Shown in pieces: positions 10,801 to 22,800 of a stretch of DNA of 64,000 nt (the stretch's first letter is position 1; the number at the start of each line of letters is the position of its first letter). A program made the translations under genes and the position numbers. The stretch covers positions 6,882,001 through 6,946,000 of the forward strand of contig NC_091967.1 of the NCBI RefSeq assembly GCF_036711975.1, given 5' to 3'. This DNA is from Onthophagus taurus. Taxonomy: Eukaryota; Arthropoda; Insecta; Coleoptera; Scarabaeidae. Under the pieces are notes generated by a model. The model worked only from the letters and a program-made list of their open reading frames with translations. It was not told the origin of the DNA and did not search any database.

Positions 10801-13800
10801 TCTTCATTTTTTTAATATATTTCCTTATATAATGCATTTGAAACGATTTAACGCTAATGTATTCGTGTAACCATGTATTTTGAACATTATGATGAAAAAA
10901 TTAAAAAAAAAAAACTATTGTCGTCGTTTTTACGGCAAAAAAAGGTGTAAAAGATAAGAAATTTACACATTAATTGCTGATTGATAAGGCCGTATTTATA
11001 TTATGGGATGAATTTATAGTGTAAATGTATTATAAATACGTTTCGAGTCATATGTGAAAGTTTTTGGGTTGTTTGCAGACTTTAGGAAAATACAGGTCCG
11101 TAATGAAAGTTTTGTCGGAATCGGAATTTTTTGCTTCATCTGTTCAATATTTCAAACTTTTCAATTTTTTCGCTAGTTTGTATAAAAATTCAATATATTC
11201 AGGTTTCTTGCGTGTAAATAAGAGATCTATTGGGACCGGAAACTAAATTTTAAACGCCATAAGGGTTTGTTTGCACAGACCGTAATTATTTTTTAGGAGT
11301 TATGTAAGGAGCGGCTCTTACTTTGTTGTGTGGGCGTGCTAAAGGCGTATGCGACAAGCAGAACCTTGTCACGCCGGCTTGACTTAGGGAGCAAAGTTAA
11401 ATGAAATTTAATAAAAGAAATCAAGTCAAATTTAAATAACAAATTTAATGAAGTAAAATCAAACGAAAACAATAGCAAAAGAAATAAAATACAACCTAAA
11501 ATTAATAAACAGAATTAAAGTTAAAATAAATTGGAACAAACAAAATTTAGCTACAAAAATAACTCGAAAACTTTATATTGATTAACAAGAGAAATTTTAA
11601 TCTAGTAATTTACCTGACTTTACTTGAAAATCTGTATAAGCAATTTAATTAAAAACATCAAAAAATATCTAAGTTCAACAATTACAAAATGATCAATTTA
11701 ATAAAATGAATAATTCAAAAATAACATCGAATATTACGTAGGTTTATACCAAATCAGAAGAAGCCAAAGCAATTAGTTACAATCTTTACAAGTTAATATA
11801 TAAAATAAAACATTAACGACTTACCGGGTTATATTGAGAGGAGCGACTCGTCAAAAAGTATAACACTTTAATTTTAATCCGATCGAATAAAAGTTAATTA
11901 ATAATTATTAATTAAATAACTTACATCAAACTTAAGAATTACCGGAGTCTTACTCGGACTTTACACTAAGACTCTTAACCGAAACCGAATAGGGTGCTTC
12001 GCCGAAGAAATTAATTTAAATCCAAACCGAACTGCCTTAACTTAACTTCCTCAACAGGCGCTCCTCCTCAATATTTAAACCTTTACCCCCTGGACGCTCT
12101 TTCCTCTAGGAAAGTCCTTATTGGCCAACACATGGCTCAACCAATTAGAAATTGCAACATCAGCAATTAAACAAAAGAGAGGGAAGGAAAAGAAAAGGAA
12201 AACGTTTTCCCCCTGAACGCTCTTAACTCTAAGAATAATCTTATTGGTCAACGCGTGGTTTAACCAATCAAACAATTACAACTATAACAATTAGACAAAA
12301 GAAAAGGAAGGGAAGGATGAGTCGAGCAGCGATCCCCTCTATCCGAGAATGAATAAAAATATTTAATAAATATAATTTAATTACCAAAATCTGAACTGAT
12401 CTGCGGTTCGCTACAGTTATTTACGATTAGTTTTTATTAGTAGGTAATCCTTGGAGGATTTCGGGGTATATTTAGAATACGGTTGTCAATATATAAGTTT
12501 AGAGATCAGCGTTACAGTCATTGTGTAAAGTGTCGTTGGAGCGAAAAGAAGTCGTTTTATTCAAAAGTTTTTGTGTTGAAAAAAATATTGAGTGTGTTAA
12601 AATATAACAAGTGTTAAAATATAATAGATAAATGATGGCAGCACCAGAAATATTATCTAAAAGTGACATTGAAAACAACATTCAAGGACTATTTGATAAA
12701 CCGCAAAAAGAAGAAGAAGATAGTGAAGCCGGAAGTGATCTGAGTGATGAAGAAATTGAAGTGAATAATTTTGACAGCGCATCTGAAGAGGATAATTCTT
12801 CTGAAGAGGATGAAGAAAGCATTGAGACATGTATTGAAGATTTTTATGTTGGAAAAGACAATGTCAGCATGTGGAAAAGAACAAAATACGCAAAATCAAG
12901 TCGAACTAAAAATATTAACATAATAAAAGAAGTTTCAGGTCCTACTTGTGGTGTAAAAAATCTTAGTGAATTAGAACTATTTCAAAAAATTATCGATAGT
13001 ATAATGCTTGAAAATATTGTGGCACATAAAAATACTTATATAGAATCTCTGAGATTAAATCGTGATTACACACGAAGCAGAGATATCAAAGATACCAACA
13101 TAAACTAATTATTGGCTTATTTGGGAATACTTTTCTTAATAGGTATTAAAAAGTCACATTTTGCCAATGTATAAGAAATTTGGAGCAGCGATAGAACAGG
13201 TATTCAAATGGTTAGAGCAGTGATGAGCTACAAACGGTTTTTGTTTTTAACTCGATCTCTCCGCTTTGATGATAAAGTTACAAGAGTCGATAGGCGTAAA
13301 ACTGACAAATTGGCAGCAATTCGGTGTTTCTTCGAGAAATTTCTAGAAAACAGCCAGCGTTTTTCAAGTTAGGTGAATTCGTCCCAATAGACGAAATGTT
13401 GCATCCTTTCCGAGGTAGATGTGCATGGATACAGTATATTCCAAGCAAACCCGCTAAATATGGGATAAAAATGTATGCACTTTGCGATGTGAAAACTTTT
13501 TATACATACAACATAGAAATTTATTGCGGCAAGCAACCAGATGGTCCGTATATGGTATCTAACAAACCGATGGATATTGTAAAGCGATTGGTAAAACCAT
13601 TAGAAAATTCAAACAGAAATGTTACTACTGACAACTATTATACCAGCGTAATTATAATTAATAGCAGATTATTTACTACAGAAGAAATTTGTTTAGACTG
13701 TAAAAATAAATCTGATTCAAATTAAAATATAAAATATTTAACAATTACAAACCGTCAAAATCGCAACAACCTTGAAATGTCGCAAAATGTAAAATATAAA

Positions 13801-16800
13801 TGCGTAAATGCGTATGTTTTTTAATAATTTATTTGCTTTTTAATATTTATTATTTTATTTGTTTTTTTATTAGTTTGTTAAAGGTTTTTGATTTTTAAAA
13901 ATGAATTCATTTCATTGATTTCATTTTATGTTAACAGTTACTTAATACATATTATATACTTCTACTCTAGTAAAATGTGTGTTTTTTAATAACCTAATAC
14001 ATACTTATTAATGCGAACCCGTTGTCATAAAATGTATTTGTTATATTCCGCTTTTGTTATAAAATCGAGCGCGCCCGCTCGAAAATTGATACGGACCTGT
14101 GTTATAAATTTTATACACAGCGCGCCCGCTCGTGTTACAAAATCGAGCGCGCCCGCTCGAAGGTTAAACTGTTTCCGCCATTCTGGCAATCTGTTACGCG
14201 AGATTCAGAAGCTCCGGCGCTATAAATGCATAATCCAGAATTTAATTGGTTCACCAAAGCGCGTAAATACTAGACGTTCTCAACCTTGTTGTCCTTCCGC
14301 TTATACTATACTAATCAACTGGTAACTGCAAACTTAATTGAGATGGTAAAATTGAATCAATAATAATAAAATTATGTGCTCGTGTGATATTCTGAAACGA
14401 ACTGATTAAAATTATCAAAAAAAAGCTCAAAAGACACTACTGGGGCAATTTTTCAATCTCTCTTTAGAGGATGAGATGAATCAAATGGTATAGTGATGAG
14501 AACAGAAGACTTCTACATTGACTCCATCAAAGACATTGACCTCAATAATAAAATCATGATTTCTTTTGACATCACTAATTTGTATGCCAACATCCCCATA
14601 GATCTGACACTGCAATTAACATCTAAGACATTTAAGAACTTTTTCAGTGATAACGATATTACCGACCATCTTGATAATATAATAGAACATATAGTGAAAC
14701 AAAAGTATTGTACTTTTAATAATCAATATTATATGAGTTAAACTTTTATATCGATGCAATAAGGGCCATAAAATGGATGGCCAAAAATAAGTTATTTTAT
14801 TTAAATACCTAAATTTTACATTTTTATATTTATTTACTTTTATAACTCGCAATATGGATTACCAAAGATTTATATTTACGTTCCTAACACATTCCAACTT
14901 TGAAAACATCATTACATCTACATAACATCATTCTTCGAAGCGTACAAAACCGTGGTGACAAGATTAGTTTTGGCACCATTGGGAATACTCGGATTTAGTC
15001 CACAGTACATCATGCAAACATTGAAATGTATTGTAATAAAAGTTTAAATGAACTATGTACTCATCTATTATTAGGCGATGTTTATCTTGCAAACACAGTT
15101 TCATTAAAAATTTTGTAAATTGTAGAATGAAAACGAATAAGCAACCAAGACACATGAAAATGTCTACTAAAATACCTACTCATGTACTTATTATTGAAAA
15201 TGTTTGGAAAGAAAAATAACCAAAAAGAAGAACAATTTCACCAACGATCGGTACACAAAGCTCATCCGGAAGTTGATGGGAAAGTTTCTTAATAGAAACA
15301 AATCGTTGCGCAAAAGCAATGAGAAACTGGATAAACTTTAAAACGGCGAAACAAAATAACTTATCGCGTTCGCCCGAAAAGTTAAATTGCCACGATACAT
15401 TAAGACGGATTATGCAGACTTTGCGTTGACTCCCTAAACAAAAAAAAAGTACCAGTAAAAACATGTTAAGTAGGCTTTTGCATACTTAAAGTAAATTAAA
15501 GTAACTTAAATTTTTTTTAGATATTTAGTTGTAATGCTTTAAGAATATAATTAAACTAACCTTTTGTGGTTCTAAATCCTTGATTTATCGCCCTAGTAGT
15601 CCTGACTGCAGCCCTGTATATTCGCCAATAAAAAAAGAGCATCACAAACATGGGAATGTAGAATGATCCGAGGGCAGAGTAGACGACGTAACCAACTTCG
15701 TTAGTAAGTTCGCACTTCCATTGGCACGGGGCGTCATCCGTCTTGCTTGAATTCGTCCCTTGCCTATCACCCGTCTGAAAATAAAGTGCAAAAAGAAGGA
15801 AAAAATTCGTTTCAAGTAAAAGCGACTTTGATTTTCTATCGAACGCATTTAAAATATTCGCTTTAATTACAAGTTCAAATGTTCCCTCATTTCAAAAGCC
15901 GTTGACTAGTTAACCGAAAAGTGTTGACGAGTGAAGTAGGAAATTGTTTTATTTGTTTATGACGTGAGGTTTTAATTTTTGTCCTATTTTTTTAAAGAAT
16001 GACGTGACGGTTCATGCATAATTCCTACTGCATCGTCAGCTGCGCGATAGAAAACCCAAACGCGTAACATCCAACTATATCCTTCCATTCTGGTTGTAAT
16101 TAATTATTTTAACACCAAAGCAAATTCAACGATTGTATTCCAGCTCACGTAGAAAGTTCGTATAAGCTCAACAACAATCTATGGCCGACGAAAAATACAC
16201 AATAAGTAATTAAAACATTTTAAACATCCCTTTCTGTTCTAGCTTTCTTACAATATACCTTAAAAATATCCTTTGTTTAAATCGTTGATGACCAGAAAAG
16301 TTCTAAAGCATTGCCAAGGGCGTTTAATCTCTTTCGATTAAATGAGATGCTCTGTCCGAATTACAAACTCTCAAACGTTAAAAATAAATTGTTCCCTTAG
16401 TAATTAAAGACCCTACAGCGCCTTTGTCTGTGTTGTTGTCCCTAGGGATGATACGCCTTAAATTAATGGGCGCTTGTTTTGCCCTTGCCAGCTCAGGTAT
16501 TTCGGATAAAGGCTTAAAAGCTTTACATAAAAAGGTGGAAGAACTCGCAAATATTGTGTTTACATTAACGACATTGCTACATTGAGTATTTATATAAACG
16601 GAATTATTTTGTTAATAAAATAGATATCCATTGTCTTTATGCACATTTGACGCAATATCTCTGAATACTCAATGTACATTTAGGTGTGAATTGAATTATG
16701 GACAATGTCATGTTTGTATGTAGATGTAATTCAATTGTATTATCTAATTTATAACGTCAACAATGTACCCTTACATGCAGTAGAATAATGATTATTTTTT

Positions 16801-19800
16801 CATTATACAAGAAATAATTGTTGAATGTAACATAAATTTATATGAACAGAGAGATCAAAAGTTATATTTTGTGGCGTGGTAACGAACCACCACTATGAAT
16901 TGACTTCTATTGTTGGAAATTGTTGTTTCCGGTCCGCGGGCCGTTTCAAGGATGCCTCGGAATAAGTGAATTACGTTTTCCTGGATGTTCTGCGGCAACC
17001 ACAAGGGTTCGTGGAATTCACGAGTGGTGCTTACGTTTCTAATTTCGTTCGTCGAGCCTCCGGGAACGGAATTAAGGAACGCCAAACGAATTCCCTCCTT
17101 CCAAATCGATTTGTTATCTCATTAAAAAGTAAACCAACACTACTTAAAAAAATTAAAAAACTGCAGACGTTGCACGTTTTGAACTTGTCCTTGACTTTTA
17201 CCTCCTTCTTTATTCTTTTTATCACCCGTACATTGTGGACTTTTAAACGCACCAGGCGAAATGTAGGACGCGTCATAAGCGTCTCACACCGTTGGATACG
17301 CTGTTCGACGGACTGGAATAAACGCAGCCATTGCTACCTACCTCGTTTGTCCTTTTTCGTTGGAGACACAAAACGCGGCGCTATCTAAATTAAATTTGAC
17401 ACAGAAATAAAAGTTTGCGCCAATGTTCGAATGCCCTATAAAACCATTTTGACGATAATTTAACCTACATTTCAAAATTCATATTATGGATTACCAAAAC
17501 GTTTAAAGTTTATGAACCCGGCTCCTCCGCCAAAACTCACAATTATAATTAATGGAACACAGCAAAACCGGTTCGCGCAAATCAAACCAGCAAAAAGCTT
17601 TGCCGCATCCCAACTGCAACGAGGGCATCAATTATAAAAGAGACGACTGCACGAGGTTTGGAACAGTACGTGCCTTTAAGTTCGCGCTTGCCGCCAGAAG
17701 ATGTAACTCGGGAGGATACCAAGTCGCATAAATATGGCTTACGGGGTTTAAGTACGCCATTAAACGCGGCACCGAGTTCCCACTTATTACGAACGGAATA
17801 TGGCAAGATGATTGTTAAGCTTCGCGGAAGGATTACGAAGCGATCGCAAGAGTTTGTAAACGTAATTAGGTGTTGTTTGTACTAAGAACTAAGAATAGTT
17901 CAAGTTTTTGTTTTATTAGATTACATGTTTGTTTATAAATAACTTGAGCAAAAACTAAGAATGATCTCAACATGAAATAAAAACTAGATAAAAAAAATAG
18001 ATATTTAATTTCGAATTTTGTACAATCCAAGTGGGTTTTCAATTTTTATTTAGAAGAATTGATGATGCTCAAATAAATAAGGTCAAACATCTCTATTAAT
18101 TATAATTTTAATCTAAATTATCAACTAAAAATTTTATTTTAAAACGAAGGAAGGATGTTTTATTTAGACTCTCACATTATTTTTATAACAGATAACGACA
18201 CTCATATTCAAGTTAAATTACAAAGTGGGCGAGATCAAAAACCTCATCTAAAGTTGAGTAAGCCGTAGGTAGAACGTTATGAAACTTTGTGCTTAAAGCT
18301 ACTCAAAGAACATCTATTAGAGAGCTTTCAACGTTTGTTTTCAACGCAATAATATTATTTTCATAAAGCGCAAACAAGAGTTACCTCTTTACTCATACAT
18401 ATTTTAATATTTATCTTACCTTACTGTCTCTCCAACCAACCAACGGTGGAAAACAAATAACAAAACTAAAAAACCATATTCCGGCGATAAGCATTTTAGC
18501 CCTTGATGGTGACATGATGCTCGGATAACTTATCGGTCTGGTCACGGCTACATATCGATCCAAAGAAATGACGCAAAGGTTGAGGATTGACGCGGTGCAC
18601 ATCCAAACATCGACCGCCAACCAAATATTGCACCAGATTTTTCCAAAGATCCACACCTGTAACAATAAGAAAAGAAATTTGAGAAATGTAAAGAAGCGAC
18701 GAAAGATGCAGCTTGCAATTTTCGGTCAACGGGGACCGGCGCTATTAAATTAGCGTGGACAAGTTGCACGGGAAGTTCCAGCATCCGAACGGAAAGTTAG
18801 GCTGGCGTCCTGACAAAGTACCACAACTTATATTGCTGCGCTTGGTAAGTAAGTTAGCTTTGCTACGACGTGGACCGTTAAAACTAACAAATTGTGTTAG
18901 GTATGCTACTTGGACTGCATAAGGTAAACGACTAAGCAGACAGTCTCTTTTAATTGAAATTGCTTCTTGGAATATCTTCTGAAACATTCAGTTTAAATTA
19001 CTTTTTTTGCATTATTATTATTTTACATTATATTTATCTACTTTCTTTCAATATCAAATAATATGTATGGGAAATATGTGAACGAAAACATTTTTAAGAA
19101 TGCATATTAAGCTTCATGTTTATTGTTTTATTTTTATAGACATGTCATAAACAGTAATAATAAGAAATCTATACATTTTTTTATTTTATAGAATGCACAT
19201 TACGTTTCAAATTTATTACTTTATTTTTATAGAAGCGTCATACACGTTTCTACACAAAAATAATTAATAAAATGTGTTTGTTATAACCTTTAAGATTAAT
19301 TAACTTCATAATAGGATTTTGTTCTTTTACCAGAAAATAAATACAAGAGCTTCTTCGTGTTATTCACTTAACACCAACGGTTACACTTGAAACGTGATAA
19401 ATATTGGCGCCACGTTTTAAGAGATTCACGTTTTGTAGTCACGTTTTCGTTTCTACTTTGGTGTCTCGTATTCGAATCCGCCCAAAGGGAAACAAAGCAA
19501 GGTGGTGCCCGTTAACAGCTCGCGAATTATTTATGGTCCGGAAGGATAAACGAGGACAAACAGGGGAGAGAAGATGATGACGACAACAGGGAGATCCCTC
19601 CTCTTATTTATTTGCGGCTCCAAGCATCACCAGGGAATGGCTCGTTTATTTTTCCTCTAAATTGTACCAATACTCCAAGGCGTCAGCGGGGCTATGAATT
19701 ATTTTTGAACAAATCCGTTCTTTCGGTTCCCCGATTGTTCGATGGAATAGAGTCGCAAACAAGGTAAAAGCTTTATCTCCAACAGTTTAATTAACTGTGA

Positions 19801-22800
19801 TCCCTGAATATGATACTATTCGTTTGATACTGGTACTTAAATTAATTTAAAATGTAGCCGTAGGGTACATTTATTGAAAATAGTATATCAAGGTAATCTA
19901 TACTGTGATACACAAAGCAAAACAGAGTGATATTTGAAAAATGGTTCCAACTGGTAATCTCTCTAAATTTCGTTAATACATTTCATACTACGTAACGATA
20001 AAAAGTTCATATTTGAGCAAGGCATTTCAAAATTAACACAAACAGCAGCGTAAACGTGAACGTAAACGTGAAACATAAAACTTGACTATGCTTCTTCCCG
20101 TGGCGTTCCCGTTTATACCTTCGTTTTTACTTCAATCGTGTACCCTTACATGAAAATTCCTATGGTTCAATTGAAGTTTACGTTCTCGTTGCCGTTTACG
20201 TAGTCGTTCGCCTCAATTGTGAAACATGGTTAAGCTTCGTGGAAACATGGCTGTGCCTCCTAACTCTAGAAATAAATTTAACACCACTTTTTATACGAGC
20301 TGAACTCTCGCCTTACTCACTACGGCAAGAAGAGAACTTTATACAAGGGTCAAGAAAAAACTAATAATGCTTCTTTAACTCGAAATTAAATACTAACGTG
20401 TGAGAATAAAACATAGCCTGTGAATTATTATTATACTGACAGCAGGAATACTTTTTCGTAAAAAAGTGCATCTGATTGAATAGCTTAAGAACAGCGTCGA
20501 CAGAAACAAACTCTACACTATAATACACAATGATACACACCACATACCGAGTGAAAAAAAGGGGGACCCAACCCAACCCATACTCTTCAACATATCACTC
20601 GAATTCGTTAGTATTAATAACACAATTATTAAAATGATAAATTTAATTATGAGAAAGACAGGTTTGTTCTTTTATTAAAAGCACGAGTTCAAAAAGTAAA
20701 GTATTCTGAAGTACCGTATTCTCTCGTAAAATTTATTAAACCCTTGTGTCATCATGTAGTTAATGAACACAATAAAAATGTTAGAGCCATTGAGGCATAC
20801 TTTGTGTAATAACACATTTCTTTTTTAATTTCATCATCAACTCAAATCTTCATGTATGTGGGTGATAAACCGCACCGGCATGTGACACAATAATGGATTA
20901 TTTAATTTTTCCGATAATGAAGTGGGTGTTCTGTCGTAACTCGACGGCTTTAAAGCTCATGTATTTTGATGAGGTTTTACGTCGATGAACGTGGATTTAC
21001 TTTACACCGTTATTTTTTCTACGTCAAAGGTGGTTGAAAACTGTTAACATCCCCCGCACTAGTTCGTTTAACGTCTATATTAGGTAATCCAATTAGTATG
21101 GAATGCACTTATGGCCCTGCACGTGATACGAAGACGTGAAATTGAGTATCGATTTTAATGTTAATTCCAAATTACTAAAGGTATTAATTTTATTAGATAT
21201 TTATTATAGCAATTAGCATAATTATAGTGAGACAATAAAACTGAACTAAACCGTACTTCAATTAACGTTATTAATCTTCTTGTAACTTAACATAGTTTAA
21301 GATACTATCATTTAGTCTTTTACAGGTTTGTCTTTTGCAAGTTAGAATACAAAATTTGTCCCTAGAGCGAAATGGGATTAACCGGAGCTTCCCACATTTG
21401 CTACTAACGCGTTAAACTTTGTTCCCTACGGTCTACCACTTTCGTACCCCAAAAGCTTTTCCACTGTCAATTTCCTTTTGGAAATCTCTAAATATTCCAA
21501 TCGGAATTTGGGTTATTTGTTCCCCCTACGTCGCCTCGTTCAAAGTAAATGTACTGATACCAACTCGAGAAACGTGTTGACAAAACGGCTTTAACGCCCA
21601 CTACTGTTAGCTTACAAGGACAATCATGCAACCAAGCATTCTGTGTAAATCGATAGAAGAAGTAAACAGTGAACGTAAATAGAGTAGTTTCTATTTACGT
21701 ATGGTAACATCAACCAAAACTTGATTTGCTGCTTTAATGAATCCATATAGAAAGTTCAGTAGGAGACAACTAACATGAAACTATGTAACCATCTTAGCGA
21801 TACCACTGCACTTATAGACTTTAATTTAAATAAAGCAAATCACATTTCAATTTAAATTAATTGATTATGAATTTGCAACAAAATAATTGTTTTCATTTGT
21901 ATTATAAATCATATTTAGCACCGAGGAAAATTCTAGCTACATTACGAATCTAGATTCGAGTTATAAACGCTTTGTTTTCCTTCCTTCGGGTCTCCCCTCA
22001 ATCCGGTCTTTTCTGACATTCCAAAGCAAACGAATTAAGATCCATTTCAGGCGGCATTAAGCTTAAAACCGTCTGGAACGCAACGGATAAATACCGAGAT
22101 TTAATAACGTGAACTTCAGCGCTCACAAACGCAGACTCAACCTTCAACTTTTCTGAAAAACCAACCAGAAACTTCAACCAACTTTCAGGTGTAAGAAGAT
22201 TTATACCAGCCGACGCTAAAACTAATATTAAAGTGCATAAATCTACTACTGCCTTAATGACGTTTGCACGCTTAATGTCTTCGATATATCATCGTTTTTT
22301 TTTTTATTTAATGAAATAATGATTCTTCATTTAGCCAAATGAGTTTTTTCATTCATCAAAATTAGTTCTTTTTATGTTTGTTGCAAGAATTTGTTTGAAA
22401 CAAACGGTTTGCTATATTGGGTTTTACTATTGTTAGAACTCGAAGTTACTTTAAATAGATAATAAATAAACTTAACAAAAGATTACCGTATGTTTTGCCC
22501 TACGTCTCTTAAGACGGCTAAACCTGAATGTTTCTAGTTATAGGTCCAGTGTTAGTACTAATGCTAGTGTTAGTTCGCACGTCTTTAAAGACGGCTAAAC
22601 CCGAATGATTCTAGTTCTAGGTCTAGTGTTAGTTCTAGTTTTACACTAGCCCTATTACTATGTAGAACTAACACTATACCCAGCTTAGCCGTCTTTAGAG
22701 ACGTGCGGCTAAACCCAAATGATTCTAGTTCTAGGTATAGTGTTAGTTCTAGTTTTAATTGTTATTCAGGGATACATTGTTGTATATTTTTCATTGAACT

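Larger units (their letters stand above)
10764..14163 (+). mobile_element. piggyBac-like DNA transposon, degenerate, with nested LTR
   Basis: Bounded by perfect 17-bp terminal inverted repeats, CCTTCGAGCGGGCGCGC at 10764-10780 and its complement at 14147-14163, each flanked directly by TTAA (10760-10763 and 14164-14167), the piggyBac target site. Inside is a decayed piggyBac-family transposase on the plus strand. The element is 3400 bp, but subtracting the nested solo LTR and its duplicated GTTA leaves about 2.28 kb, normal for the family. It sits in the third intron of Oamb, opposite to the gene. It is non-autonomous now because the transposase has stops, a frameshift and an apparent internal deletion. 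Confidence 0.93.

Noticed and set aside
16855..17388. ORFs of 76-140 codons in Oamb intron 2
   Set aside because: Open on both strands over the same bases, no recognisable domain, inside a clearly defined intron.
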